Position numbers and translations under genes: made by a program. Positions 8,416 through 17,818 of a stretch of DNA of 64,000 nt are shown here, one piece after another. The notes under the pieces are model-generated. The model was not told where the DNA came from. It saw only the letters and a list, made by a program, of their open reading frames with translations, and did no database searches. This stretch comes from Erythrobacter sp. SDW2 (lineage in GTDB: Bacteria > Pseudomonadota > Alphaproteobacteria > Sphingomonadales > Sphingomonadaceae). The stretch is taken from contig NZ_CP090370.1 of assembly GCF_021431965.1 (NCBI RefSeq), forward strand, positions 620,001-684,000. The letters are read 5' to 3'. Numbering within the stretch: position 1 is the first letter of the stretch; each line of letters opens with the position of its first letter.

Positions 8416-9660
8416 ATGAACTACCAGCATAGCGAAATTCGCAGCGATACGCCTGCCCAGGTGGCGGGCGAGACTTATGCTGCCAAGCGATGGAACGAGC
8501 AGCGCAGCCTGCCGTGGCGCTGGATCATTCTCGGTATCCTGGTCGTCGGCGGCCTGGTGGCGGCCTATCTGTTGCTGGGCGCGGGCGAAAGCACCGCCGT
8601 TCCGGCGGCCGACCGTAACGAACAGGCTCCACGCATCACCGTTGTCGCCCCCGGCACGACCGCGATCGAAGGCGCCATCAATGCCACCGGCACGCTCGCC
8701 GCGCGTCGCGCCATGCCGGTCGGCGTGGTCGGCGAAGGCGGCCGGGTCGTTTCGGTTCCGGTCGAGCAGGGCCAGTGGGTCCGCGCCGGGCAAGTGCTCG
8801 CTTCGATCGACCGTTCGGTCCAGAGCCAGCAGGCGCGCAGCGCGGCCGCCCAGATCGAAGTCGCCAGGTCCGATGCCAATCTTGCACAAGCCAATCTGGA
8901 TCGCGCGCTGCAGCTGGTCGACCGCGGATTCATCTCCAAGGCCGAAGTCGACCGCCTGACCGCGACCCGCGATGCCGCCCGTGCGCGGGTAGCGGTGGCG
9001 CAGGCGCAGTATAACGAACTGCTGGCCCGCAACGCGCGGCTCAATATTCTCGCTCCTGCTTCCGGGCTCCTCCTCGAACGCAATGTCGAGCCGGGCCAGA
9101 CCGTCAGCGCCGGTTCGCCAGCGCTGTTTGTCATCGCCAAGGGCGGCGAGATGGAACTGCTGGCGCAGGTCGGCGAGACCGACCTCGCCAAGCTGACGCC
9201 AGGCGTCAGTGCCACGATTACCCCGGCTGGCATGGACAAGAGCTTCACCGGCCAGATCTGGCAGCTGGAACCGACCATCGACGCCCAGACCCGCCAGGGC
9301 ACCGCGCGAATCGCGCTCAGCTACGCACCCGGACTGCGGCCCGGCGGCTTCGCGACCGCGACCATCAACAGCGGCACCATCGTCGCACCCATGCTGCCCG
9401 AATCCGCCATCCTGTCGGATGACAAGGGTGCCTTCGTCTACATCGTCGACAAGGACAACAAAGTCCGCCGCCGGGGAGTGACCACCGGCATCGTTACCCC
9501 GGGCGGGGTCGCTATCGTCAGCGGCCTGACCGGTGCGGAAAAGGTCGTGCTGCGAGCAGGCGGTTTCCTTACCGAAGGCGAAACCATCGTGCCGGAACTG
9601 CAGGGTGCGAAGAAAGCCCCGGCAGCCGCAGCGCAACCGAAGACGGCAACCAAGGGCTGA
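8416..9660 (+). CDS. RND efflux periplasmic adaptor (membrane fusion protein)
   Basis: Periplasmic adaptor that links an RND pump to an outer-membrane channel. The 414 residues hold one N-terminal membrane anchor (36-55) and no lipobox. A lipoyl/biotinyl half-motif (GRVVSVPVEQGQWVRAGQVLASID) near 109-132 is followed by a coiled-coil hairpin (about 135-205, many A/Q/R heptads), the returning lipoyl half (LNILAPASGLLLERNVEPGQ), then beta-barrel and membrane-proximal domains. It ends in an A/K/P tail. The pump gene starts 6 bases later. No TolC-like gene is adjacent. The substrate is unknown. Confidence 0.92.
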   Translation: MNYQHSEIRSDTPAQVAGETYAAKRWNEQRSLPWRWIILGILVVGGLVAAYLLLGAGESTAVPAADRNEQAPRITVVAPGTTAIEGAINATGTLAARRAMPVGVVGEGGRVVSVPVEQGQWVRAGQVLASIDRSVQSQQARSAAAQIEVARSDANLAQANLDRALQLVDRGFISKAEVDRLTATRDAARARVAVAQAQYNELLARNARLNILAPASGLLLERNVEPGQTVSAGSPALFVIAKGGEMELLAQVGETDLAKLTPGVSATITPAGMDKSFTGQIWQLEPTIDAQTRQGTARIALSYAPGLRPGGFATATINSGTIVAPMLPESAILSDDKGAFVYIVDKDNKVRRRGVTTGIVTPGGVAIVSGLTGAEKVVLRAGGFLTEGETIVPELQGAKKAPAAAAQPKTATKG

Positions 9661-9666
9661 TCCGGC

Positions 9667-12600
9667 ATGGACTTTAGCAAGATCTCAGCCTGGTCGATCC
9701 GCAACCCGGTGATCCCGCTGGTGATGTTCACCGCGCTGCTGTTCGCCGGCCTGCTGAGCTTTGCCCGGATGGACGTGGTCAACAACCCGGATATCGAGTT
9801 CCCGGCCGTCAACGTGTCGATCTCGCAGCCCGGTGCCGCGCCGACCGAGATCGAGAACCAGATCACCCAGCGGGTCGAATCCGCCGTCCGCTCGATCAAC
9901 GGCGTGAAATCGATCAATTCGACCGCCAGCGAGGGCAGTTCCAACACCTTCATCGAATTCGCCATCGGCACCGACCCCAACGACGCGACGGCGGAGGTGA
10001 AGAACGCGATCGATTCGGTCCGCGGCAGCCTGCCCGACGGGATCCTCGAACCGCGCATCAGCAAGGAGGAGGTCGCCGGCGGCTTCCTCGGCATCTATGC
10101 CGTCGAGGCCGACGACATGACCATCGAGCAGCTCAGCTGGTTCATCGACGATTCCATCGCCAAGCGCCTGCTCGGGATCGAGGGCATGGCCGAGGTCAAC
10201 CGCTTCGGCGGGGTCGACCGCGAGATCGAAGTGATCCTCGACCTGCCCAAGATGCAGGCGCTCGGCGTCACCGCCAGCCAGATCAACCAGGTGCTGCGCC
10301 AGACCAATATCGATGCCGCTGGCGGCGCGGCCGAAGTCGGCGGCACCCGCCAGTCGGTGCGCGTGCTGGGCAGTACCGAGACCGCCTTCGAGCTGTCGCA
10401 GCGACAGATCCAGCTCGGCAACGGGCGCACCGTCAAGCTGTCCGAAGTGGCGACGGTCCGTGACGGGTACAGCGAGCAGACCTCGATTTCCGAAGTCGGC
10501 AGCAAGGAAGTGGTCAATTTCGCCATGTCGCGCGCCAAGGGCGCGTCGGACGTGACGGTGTTCTACGAAGCCAAGGACGTCCTCGCGGAAATCGAGGCCG
10601 AGAACCCGGGGATCAAGTTCATCCCGCTGTTCAACACGGTGAAGTACACCGAAGAGCAGTATTCGAGCTCGATGGCGGCGATGATCGAAGGCGCTATCCT
10701 TGCCGTCGTGGTGGTGTTCTTCTTCCTGCGCGACTGGCGGGCAACGGTCATCTCCGCCATTGCCATCCCGCTCTCGGCGATCCCGACCTTCTGGTTCATG
10801 GACCTGCTCGGCTTCAACCTCAACCAGCTCTCGTTGCTGGCGCTGGGGCTGGTCGCCGGTGTGCTGGTCGACGACGCCATCGTCGAGATCGAGAATATCG
10901 TGCGCCATATGCGCATGGGCAAGAGCGCCTACCAGGCCAGCATCGACGCCGCCGACGAAATCGGCCTGCCAGTGGTGGCGACGAGCTTCTGCATCGTTGC
11001 GGTGTTCCTGCCGGTCGGCCTGATGCCGGGCATTTCGGGGCAGTTCTTCAAGAACTTCGGCATCACCGTGGTGATCGCCGTGCTGATGTCGCTCGCCGTG
11101 GCGCGCATGATCACGCCGATGCTGGCGGCCTATTTCCTCAAGGCGCACGGTGAGGCGTCGCATGGCGAAGGTCCGCTGATGGACCGCTATATGGGCATCC
11201 TGCGCTGGTCGCTGGACCGCGGCAAGCTGTTCGCCCGCCGCGAGGGGCTGGAGCCGCCGAAACGGCGCTGGGCCTATGTGCTGAGCTTCATCCTCGTCAT
11301 CCTGCTCATGATTGTCACGCCGGCCTTCGCCAGTTTCTCGCTGTCGGGCGCGCTGATGCAACTGGGGCTGGCTGACAAGCTGACCGCAGCGATTTCCAGC
11401 GATCCCCAAGCCGGCTTCGCCCAACTCGCGGGCCGCCTGCTCAACCTGTTGATCCTGGCGGTCGTGCTGTTTGCAGGATTCGTCGCGGGCTATCTGGTGC
11501 TCAAGCTGCTGGGCGCGATCTGTCGGCTGTTCGGCGACCGGTTGCGCCAGTCGTGGCAGTATCTCGAAGCACGGTTCTACGATCATCGCGTGTGGATGCT
11601 CATGACCGGCTATTTCGCGCTGCTGCTCACGGTGCAGCTGTTCGGACTGGTCCCGGCGCAGTTCCAGCCGACTATCGACGACGACAACAGCCGGATCGAG
11701 ATCGAGATGGTGCCCGGCACCACGCTGGAAACCACCAAGGCGGTGGCCGACCGGGTGGCGGCCCTGCTGGAGGGCCAGCAGGAAGTGGAGCGGGCGCTGG
11801 AGCGCGTGCGCGAAGGGGCGGCAACGATCTATATCTCGCTCAGGGCCGACCGTGAGCGGACCTCGATCCAGTTCGAACGCGATCTCGCTCCCGAACTGGC
11901 CAAGATTCCCGACGCCCGGATCCGCTTCCAGTCGCAATCCGGCGGCTTCGGCAGCGGACGCGATATGACGATCATGCTGGCCGGGTCCGACCCCGAACTG
12001 CTGGAGCAGACCGCCGCCACGTTGGTCGAGCAGATGAAGGGCATCGATTCGCTGGTCGCACCGCGCATCAGCGCCGACATCAACCGGCCGGAGATCATCA
12101 TCACCCCGCGCCCCGCACTCGCGGCCGAGCTCGGCGTGACGACGGCGGCGCTGAGCCAGACGATTCGCATCGCGACGCTCGGCGAGATCGAGCAGAATGC
12201 GGCCAAATTCTCGCTCTCCGACCGGCAGATCCCGATCCGGGTCAAGCTGCCCGAGGAATCGCGCGAAAGCCTGAGCACGATCGAGAATCTCCCGGTCCAG
12301 ACCCGCACCGGCGGCACTGTGCCACTGTCGCGCGTGGCCGATATCAGCTTCGGTTCGGGCCCGACGGCCATCCAGCGCTACAACCAGAACCGCCGCGTAC
12401 TCGTCGGGGCCGACCTGGCCCAGGGCGTCGTCAAGGGCGAGGCGCAGGCCGAGATTGATGCCCTGCCGATCCTCAAGGACCTGCCCCAAGGCGTGATCCG
12501 CGACGTCGTCGGCGAAGACGAATGGCAACAGGAGCTGGTCCGCAGCCTGACGATTGCCGTGGTTGCCGGTGTGCTGCTGGTGTTCGCGGTGCTGGTGCTG

Positions 12601-13149
12601 CTCTACAAGCGGTTGATGAGCCCGCTGGTCAACATGACCTCGCTGGCGCTGGCGCCGCTGGGCGGCATCTTCCTCGTCTGGATGGTCGGCCAGCCGCAGT
12701 CGATGCCGGTCTATATCGGGATCCTGTTGCTGCTGGGCATCGTCTCCAAGAACTCGATCCTGCTGATCGACTTCGCGATCGAGGAAATGGCCAAGGGCAC
12801 GCGCAAGTTCGAAGCGATCATGGACGCCGGGCACAAGCGCGCCCAGCCGATCGTCATGACCACCGTGGCGATGACTGCCGGGATGGTCCCGATCGCCTTC
12901 TCCGGCCTGCTCGGTTCGGGCGACGGGGCCTGGCGCGCGCCGATGGGGACCATGGTGATCGGCGGGCTGATCATGTCGACGGTGCTGACGCTGCTGATCG
13001 TCCCGGCTGGCTTCAGCCTGGCCGACGGCTTCGAAAAGCGGGTCGGCCCGTGGCTGCGCAACCGTTTCCTCACCTACAAGCCCGGTGACGACAAGTACGA
13101 CGAAAAGCATGGCGGAAGCCCCCCGCCCGAGGCTATTCCGGCCGAGTGA
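9667..13149 (+). CDS. RND-family efflux pump, inner-membrane permease
   Basis: Proton-driven drug or solute pump of the AcrB/HAE1 family. Family features are clear: N-terminal cytoplasmic helix and first membrane helix (ISAWSIRNPVIPLVMF), porter domains, the paired proton-relay aspartates in GVLVDDAIVEIENI, the signature VFLPVGLMPGISGQFF, and the C-terminal repeat with SKNSILLIDFAIEE. At 1160 residues it is about 110 longer than AcrB. The excess lies around residues 517-637, between the first and second membrane halves, where two long hydrophobic segments not found in AcrB occur (RRWAYVLSFILVILLMIV and LLILAVVLFAGFVAGYLV). Its last codon overlaps the next GTG start. Confidence 0.93.
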   Translation: MDFSKISAWSIRNPVIPLVMFTALLFAGLLSFARMDVVNNPDIEFPAVNVSISQPGAAPTEIENQITQRVESAVRSINGVKSINSTASEGSSNTFIEFAIGTDPNDATAEVKNAIDSVRGSLPDGILEPRISKEEVAGGFLGIYAVEADDMTIEQLSWFIDDSIAKRLLGIEGMAEVNRFGGVDREIEVILDLPKMQALGVTASQINQVLRQTNIDAAGGAAEVGGTRQSVRVLGSTETAFELSQRQIQLGNGRTVKLSEVATVRDGYSEQTSISEVGSKEVVNFAMSRAKGASDVTVFYEAKDVLAEIEAENPGIKFIPLFNTVKYTEEQYSSSMAAMIEGAILAVVVVFFFLRDWRATVISAIAIPLSAIPTFWFMDLLGFNLNQLSLLALGLVAGVLVDDAIVEIENIVRHMRMGKSAYQASIDAADEIGLPVVATSFCIVAVFLPVGLMPGISGQFFKNFGITVVIAVLMSLAVARMITPMLAAYFLKAHGEASHGEGPLMDRYMGILRWSLDRGKLFARREGLEPPKRRWAYVLSFILVILLMIVTPAFASFSLSGALMQLGLADKLTAAISSDPQAGFAQLAGRLLNLLILAVVLFAGFVAGYLVLKLLGAICRLFGDRLRQSWQYLEARFYDHRVWMLMTGYFALLLTVQLFGLVPAQFQPTIDDDNSRIEIEMVPGTTLETTKAVADRVAALLEGQQEVERALERVREGAATIYISLRADRERTSIQFERDLAPELAKIPDARIRFQSQSGGFGSGRDMTIMLAGSDPELLEQTAATLVEQMKGIDSLVAPRISADINRPEIIITPRPALAAELGVTTAALSQTIRIATLGEIEQNAAKFSLSDRQIPIRVKLPEESRESLSTIENLPVQTRTGGTVPLSRVADISFGSGPTAIQRYNQNRRVLVGADLAQGVVKGEAQAEIDALPILKDLPQGVIRDVVGEDEWQQELVRSLTIAVVAGVLLVFAVLVLLYKRLMSPLVNMTSLALAPLGGIFLVWMVGQPQSMPVYIGILLLLGIVSKNSILLIDFAIEEMAKGTRKFEAIMDAGHKRAQPIVMTTVAMTAGMVPIAFSGLLGSGDGAWRAPMGTMVIGGLIMSTVLTLLIVPAGFSLADGFEKRVGPWLRNRFLTYKPGDDKYDEKHGGSPPPEAIPAE

Positions 13150-14426
13150 CGACCGAGCAACGCACCATCATCGCCGCCAGCGGCCAGGAGCTGCTGGCGG
13201 ATCGTGCGCGCAACATGCGGATCACCGCCACGCTGATGCTGGTGTTCATGGCGGCGGTGTTCGTTATCACCCACCGCCTGCTCGATCTCCATCCGGCCTG
13301 GGGCTACGTCAACGCTTTCGCTGAAGCCGCCATGGTCGGCGGGCTGGCAGACTGGTTCGCGGTCACCGCGCTGTTCCGCCATCCGCTCGGCTTGCCCATC
13401 CCGCACACCGCGATCATCCCCGAGAACAAGGACCGCATCGCCGACACCATGGCGCAGTTCCTGCGCACCAATTTCCTCACCCCCGCCGTGGTGGCGCGGC
13501 GGATGCAGGGGATGAATGTCGCCAAGGGCGTGGGCGACTATCTCGTCGCCCCGGGCGAGGAAGCCCGCAGCCGCATTACCGGCGGGGCAGCCGAACTGCT
13601 GGCCGAAGTGCTCGAATCGCTCGACCCCGACCGGCTGGGCAACCAGGTGCGGCAGGGGCTGGCGGGCCAGCTTGCGAAGATCGATGTCTCGCCGCTGGCC
13701 GGGCGCATGCTCGAAGGGGCGATTGCCGACAAGCGGCACATGCCGCTGATGGACGGTTTCATCCGCTGGGCCGGGCTGACGCTGGAGGACAACGAGGAGA
13801 CCATCCGCCAGATCATCCACGACCGCGCCAATGCCGTGCTGCGCTGGACGGGTCTCGACGAGCGGATCTCGGCCTCGGTGCTCGACGGGCTCTATCGCCT
13901 GCTGGCGGAAGTGCTGGTCGATCCCCAGCATCCGCTGCGCGGCAAGATCGAGGAAGGGCTGGAAAAGCTCGCCAGCGACTTGCAGACCGATCCCGCGACG
14001 CGCGAGAAGGTGGAGGAAATCAAGCGTGACCTGCTCTCCAATCCGGCAGTGGCCGAATGGTGGCTGGGCGTGTGGGAACGCATCCGCCTGTCGCTGATCC
14101 GCCGCGCGCGCGAGCCGGACACCGCGCTGGGCGAGGAAATGCGCAAGATGCTGGGCGAGCTTGGCGCTGCCCTGCAGCAGGACGAGCGGCTGCAGCACCA
14201 GATCAACCGTTTCGCGCGCCGCACCGCCGTCGGCATCGCCACCCGCTACGGCGACGAGATCGTCCGCCTGGTCTCCGAAACCGTCAAGCGCTGGGATGCG
14301 ACCACCGTCACCGACCGGATCGAAGGTGCGGTCGGCCGCGACCTGCAGTTCATCCGCATCAACGGCACGCTGGTGGGCGGACTGGTGGGGCTGACTATCC
14401 ACGCCATTGTCCAGTTCACCGGATGA
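13146..14426 (+). CDS. DUF445-family membrane protein (YjiN-like)
   Basis: A 426-residue protein of the DUF445 family, function unknown, typically with membrane segments at both ends and a long helical middle. Here segments lie near 27-45 (TLMLVFMAAVFVITH) and at the C-terminus (VGGLVGLTIHAIVQF). The family block MVGGLADWFAVTALFRHPLG is at about 62-81, followed by IPHTAIIPENKDRI. Start GTG 13146 overlaps the pump stop (GTGA), and the stop overlaps the GNAT start (ATGA), so these form one transcript with the RND genes. The middle carries many charged helical stretches. Confidence 0.87.
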   Translation: MTTEQRTIIAASGQELLADRARNMRITATLMLVFMAAVFVITHRLLDLHPAWGYVNAFAEAAMVGGLADWFAVTALFRHPLGLPIPHTAIIPENKDRIADTMAQFLRTNFLTPAVVARRMQGMNVAKGVGDYLVAPGEEARSRITGGAAELLAEVLESLDPDRLGNQVRQGLAGQLAKIDVSPLAGRMLEGAIADKRHMPLMDGFIRWAGLTLEDNEETIRQIIHDRANAVLRWTGLDERISASVLDGLYRLLAEVLVDPQHPLRGKIEEGLEKLASDLQTDPATREKVEEIKRDLLSNPAVAEWWLGVWERIRLSLIRRAREPDTALGEEMRKMLGELGAALQQDERLQHQINRFARRTAVGIATRYGDEIVRLVSETVKRWDATTVTDRIEGAVGRDLQFIRINGTLVGGLVGLTIHAIVQFTG

Positions 14427-14950
14427 GCGGGCCGTTCCTCGTCACCGAGCGGCTGGAACTGCGGCAGCCGGTCAGGGACGACCTCCATCCCCTGTTCGAA
14501 ATCATCGCCGAGCCGGAAACGCGGCGCTATCTCGGCCCCGAGCCCGCGATGCCGGACCATTTCATGCGCTTCACCCGCAATGCGGGCAGCTGGACGCTCT
14601 ATGGCTATGGCACGCTGATGGTGCGCGAGCGCGGCGGCGACGGCACGCTGCTCGGCAATTGCGGCATCTTCCATTCCTGGCGCGGGCTCGGCGAGGACTT
14701 CGACGACAAGCCCGAGGCCGGCTGGATCCTGCGCGAATCCGCGGTGGGCAAGGGCTATGCGGGCGAGATCATGCGCGCGGTGCTGGCGTGGTGGGATGCC
14801 GAGTTCGCGGCCGAGCTTGTTTGCCTTATCGACCCCACCAATGTGCCTTCACTCAAGCTGGCAGCCAAGCTGGGCTTCGCGCCGATGCGCGACGGACAGA
14901 TGCCGGATGGAAGTGTGGTGAAATTGCTGCGCAGGGTGCCGCCACGCTGA
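14423..14950 (+). CDS. GNAT-family N-acetyltransferase
   Basis: A 175-residue acetyl-CoA-dependent acetyltransferase of the RimJ/RimL-like branch (TERLELRQPVRDDLHPLFEI at the start). The acetyl-CoA-binding region reads GWILRESAVGKGYAGEIMRA (about 103-122), with the Gly-rich GKGYAGE loop, and the C-terminal NVPSLKLAAKLGF is typical of the family. The target is unknown. Coupled to the DUF445 gene through ATGA. It shares a transcript with the RND pump, but a role in efflux is not implied by sequence. Confidence 0.87.
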   Translation: MSGPFLVTERLELRQPVRDDLHPLFEIIAEPETRRYLGPEPAMPDHFMRFTRNAGSWTLYGYGTLMVRERGGDGTLLGNCGIFHSWRGLGEDFDDKPEAGWILRESAVGKGYAGEIMRAVLAWWDAEFAAELVCLIDPTNVPSLKLAAKLGFAPMRDGQMPDGSVVKLLRRVPPR

Positions 14951-14972
14951 CCGGCGCGGCCACAGTGCCGTT

Positions 14973-15863
14973 TCAATAGACGTCGTACCGGATGCTCAAA
15001 ACGATATAGGACGCGGCGGGCTTGTCTTCGTGGTCCCTCGCCGGGTCGAATCGGGCGATGCGGAGCAGGTTTTCGCAGGCACTGCCAAACCGGTCGGCAT
15101 CGGCTGATTTGACGGTGGTGCAGGCCGTTGGCCGCCCGGCAGCGTCAACATTGAAGCGCAGCCAGATGCGGCCGTCGAACCCTTCACGCAGTTCGCGGAC
15201 CGGGAACCGGATATCGTTGACCCAGCTCGCCTGATCGCGGACCTTGGGACCCGCAACCAGGGCCCGCTGCTCGTCCGGATCGAAGTCCCAGCTTTCGACC
15301 ATTGCATCGACGCATTGATCGAGCACCGCAAATGCCTCACCGAATTTGGGCAGGGGAAAGCGAAGATAACTCCCGGGATGCTGCTCGATCCGCAGCCATT
15401 CCGCGTCTGCGGCAGTCATTGGCACCGTCGGTGTGTCGGCCTCCGTTACCTCAGCCTCCCTGTCCTGGCCCGGCGGGGCCAATCCGCGTGAGCTGAGCAG
15501 CATGGCCTCGCCCACTCCCTTGATTCGGCCGCGCTCGACCTCTCGTTCGTGAGGGGGAAAGAAGGGGCCGAATTGTACGCTGGCGCTGGTTGCCTTGGCC
15601 CGTGTCACAGCCTCACCCGCAACAGTAATGGAGAAGCTATTCCGCTCGCCAAAGTGCTCGATTGCGAGGACGGCCTGCTGTCCATCCGCGCTATAGCTGC
15701 GTGACAACCGGCATATCCCGTCGGTCAATTCGACGTGCCAGCCGGAAACGGGCTCCAGCCGTGTGGTCTCTTCAAGCGCCAGCGCAGGCGATGCGATCGC
15801 CCCGAGCAACAAAGAAGGGGCCGCACAGAGTACGGCCCCTCTTCGAAGTAAATTCCCAAGCAT
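14973..15863 (-). CDS. Secreted protein with TonB C-terminal-like domain
   Basis: A 296-residue exported protein. A signal peptide ([13 protein letters not shown]...ASPALA, about 1-29) is followed by a unique region and a C-terminal stretch (about 205-296) that looks like a TonB C-terminal domain: F-x-V-R-E-L-R-E-G-x-D-G, then [19 protein letters not shown] and a paired cysteine [14 protein letters not shown]. Unlike true TonB it has a cleavable signal rather than a retained anchor and no proline-rich spanner, so it is probably a periplasmic stand-alone protein. Function unknown. An intrinsic-terminator-like hairpin lies inside its first codons. Confidence 0.75.
   Translation of the reverse strand: MLGNLLRRGAVLCAAPSLLLGAIASPALALEETTRLEPVSGWHVELTDGICRLSRSYSADGQQAVLAIEHFGERNSFSITVAGEAVTRAKATSASVQFGPFFPPHEREVERGRIKGVGEAMLLSSRGLAPPGQDREAEVTEADTPTVPMTAADAEWLRIEQHPGSYLRFPLPKFGEAFAVLDQCVDAMVESWDFDPDEQRALVAGPKVRDQASWVNDIRFPVRELREGFDGRIWLRFNVDAAGRPTACTTVKSADADRFGSACENLLRIARFDPARDHEDKPAASYIVLSIRYDVY
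15814..15840 (-). terminator. Intrinsic terminator of etfBA inside next coding region
   Basis: On the minus strand an 8-base stem AGGGGCCG / CGGCCCCT with a 9-base loop is followed by TCTTTGTTG. It lies about 65-90 bases past the etfA stop and within codons 8-17 of the downstream secreted protein. It could end etfBA transcripts and lower expression of that gene. Confidence 0.55.
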
Positions 15864-15904
15864 CCGGCAATTTTATCCTGCCCCAATGCCGGTTGCAATC
15901 GAAG

Positions 15905-16834
15905 TTACAGCTTGTTCGTCAGCTCCGGCACGATCTTGAACAGATCACCCACCAGGCCGATGTCCGCGACCTGGAAGATCGGGGCGTCCTCGTCCTTGTT
16001 GATGGCGATGATGGTCTTGGAATCCTTCATCCCGGCAAGGTGCTGGATCGCGCCGGAGATGCCGATGGCGATATAGACTTCGGGGGCGACGATCTTGCCG
16101 GTCTGGCCGACCTGGTAGTCGTTGGGGACATAGCCTGCATCGACCGCGGCACGGCTGGCACCGATCCCGGCGCCGAGCTTGTCGGCGAGCGGGGTGATGA
16201 CTTCCTCGAAGGTCGCGCTGTCCTTAAGCGCGCGGCCGCCCGAGACGATTACCTTGGCGCTGGTCAGTTCGGGGCGCTCGCTCTTGGCGATTTCGCTGCT
16301 GACGAAGCTCGAGAGGCCGGCATCGCCGGGGCCGCTGACGGCCTCGACCGTGCCGCTGCCGCCTTCGGTCGCCGCCTTGTCGAACGCCGTGCCGCGCACG
16401 GTGATGACGAGCTTGGCATCAGAGCTGGTCACGGTGGCGATGGCGTTGCCGGCATAGATCGGACGGGTGAAGGTCTTGTCGCCTTCGACCGAGAGGATGT
16501 CCGAAATCTGCATCACGTCGAGCAGCGCAGCGACGCGCGGGGCGATGTTCTTGCCGGTGGTGGTGGCGGGCGCAACGAAGGCGTCGTGGCTGTCCATCAG
16601 CGATGCCACCAGCGGCGCGACGTTTTCGGCCAGCGCGTGCTCATAGGCGGCGTGGTCGGCGAGGTGGACCTTGCCGACACCCGCAATCCTGGCGGCGGCG
16701 TCGGCAACGGCTGCACAGCCCGAGCCGGCGACCAGCAGGTGGACTTCGCCGAGCTTCGAGGCGGCGGTCACGGCCGACAGGGTGGCGTCCTTGACCGAGG
16801 CGTTGTCGTGTTCGACCCAAACGAGAGTTTTCAT
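15905..16834 (-). CDS. etfA: Electron transfer flavoprotein alpha subunit
   Basis: The FAD-binding subunit of the ETF heterodimer, which passes electrons from acyl-CoA dehydrogenases to ETF:quinone oxidoreductase and so to the ubiquinone pool. Its 309 residues show the N-terminal Rossmann-like domain beginning [11 protein letters not shown] and the conserved C-terminal FAD domain (VSGGRALKD, then [32 protein letters not shown] and [11 protein letters not shown]-like [16 protein letters not shown]). An AGGAAAGGA ribosome site precedes ATG 16834. Only 27 bases separate it from etfB, with which it forms an operon. Confidence 0.96.
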   Translation of the reverse strand: MKTLVWVEHDNASVKDATLSAVTAASKLGEVHLLVAGSGCAAVADAAARIAGVGKVHLADHAAYEHALAENVAPLVASLMDSHDAFVAPATTTGKNIAPRVAALLDVMQISDILSVEGDKTFTRPIYAGNAIATVTSSDAKLVITVRGTAFDKAATEGGSGTVEAVSGPGDAGLSSFVSSEIAKSERPELTSAKVIVSGGRALKDSATFEEVITPLADKLGAGIGASRAAVDAGYVPNDYQVGQTGKIVAPEVYIAIGISGAIQHLAGMKDSKTIIAINKDEDAPIFQVADIGLVGDLFKIVPELTNKL

Positions 16835-16861
16835 CTGTGAATCCTTTCCTGTCAGGGCCGC

Positions 16862-17614
16862 TTACGCGATCCCGAGCGCCTTGATCTTGGCGACGAGCGC
16901 ATCGACGTCGGCGACCTTCTCGCCGGCCTGGCGGACCGGCGGTTCGGCGACCCGGACGGTGGTGAGGCGCGGGGTGATGTCCACACCGAAATCGGCCGGG
17001 GTCTTGGTGTCGAGCGGCTTCGACTTCGCCTTCATGATGTTCGGCAGCGAGGCATAGCGCGGCTCGTTCAGCCGCAGGTCGGTGGTGACGATCGCGGGAA
17101 GCGACAGCTTGACGGTCTGCAGGCCGCCGTCGATCTCGCGCTTCACGATGACCGAATCGCCCTCGACTTCGACGGTGTTGGCGAAGGTGCCCTGCGGACG
17201 GTTCATCAGCGCGGCGAGCATCTGGCCGGTCTGGTTGCTGTCGTCGCTGATCGACTGCTTGCCCAGCAGGATCAGGCCGGGCTCTTCCGCCTCGGCAATG
17301 GCCTTGAGGATCTTGGCGACCGCCAGCGGTTCGACCTCGACATCGTCATCGACCTGCACCAGGATCGCCCGGTCGGCGCCCATGGCGAGCGCGGTGCGGA
17401 GCGTTTCCTGCGCCTTGGCCGGGCCGACGCTGACGGCGACGATCTCGGTCGCGGCACCCTTTTCCTTGAGGCGGATCGCCTCTTCGACGGCGATTTCGTC
17501 GAACGGGTTCATGCTCATCTTGACGTTGGCCAGGTCCACGCCCGTGCCATCCGCCTTGACCCGCGGTTTGACGTTGTAGTCGATCACCCGCTTGACGGGC
17601 ACGAGGATTTTCAT
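16862..17614 (-). CDS. etfB: Electron transfer flavoprotein beta subunit
   Basis: The AMP-binding subunit of ETF, which contacts the dehydrogenases. The 250 residues start [14 protein letters not shown] and include [39 protein letters not shown] and [28 protein letters not shown], all ETF-beta landmarks. ATG 17614 follows GAGGAAGGAA. It is the first gene of etfBA. About 60 bases upstream is a perfect 14-base palindrome that probably controls the operon. The length fits the family. Confidence 0.96.
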   Translation of the reverse strand: MKILVPVKRVIDYNVKPRVKADGTGVDLANVKMSMNPFDEIAVEEAIRLKEKGAATEIVAVSVGPAKAQETLRTALAMGADRAILVQVDDDVEVEPLAVAKILKAIAEAEEPGLILLGKQSISDDSNQTGQMLAALMNRPQGTFANTVEVEGDSVIVKREIDGGLQTVKLSLPAIVTTDLRLNEPRYASLPNIMKAKSKPLDTKTPADFGVDITPRLTTVRVAEPPVRQAGEKVADVDALVAKIKALGIA

Positions 17615-17672
17615 GGGAGTTCCTTCCTCTCAAAGAATCACGAACGGCAATCTTGGTCGTCCGCCTAGCTTG

Positions 17673-17691
17673 CGTTTACGTAAACGTCAAG
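17673..17691 (-). promoter_or_regulatory. Palindromic operator and promoter of etfBA
   Basis: CGTTTACGTAAACG (17673-17686) is a perfect 14-base palindrome. Read on the minus strand it directly follows and overlaps TTGACG, a good -35 box, so the site sits in the promoter spacer as is usual for MerR-type regulators. The two ACGT cores with two bases between them resemble, from memory, the LiuR sites described for branched-chain amino acid and acyl-CoA catabolism genes. The regulator is inference. Confidence 0.6.
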
Positions 17692-17818
17692 CAAGGCAGT
17701 TGGAACCGAATGTTGCCTTGGCAACTCCCCTCCACCTCCACCGCGCCAAGGTCAAGACTGGCTTTGGGCCAGACTGTGCTACAACTTGGCGGGGATGATC
17801 GAGCCGCAGGAGGGTTGC

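Noticed and set aside
9685-13110. Minus-strand open frame of about 1140 codons opposite the RND pump
   Set aside because: It is the exact antisense of a well-supported pump, has low-complexity H/Q/R-rich residues and no recognisable motif. Such frames arise in high-G+C DNA.
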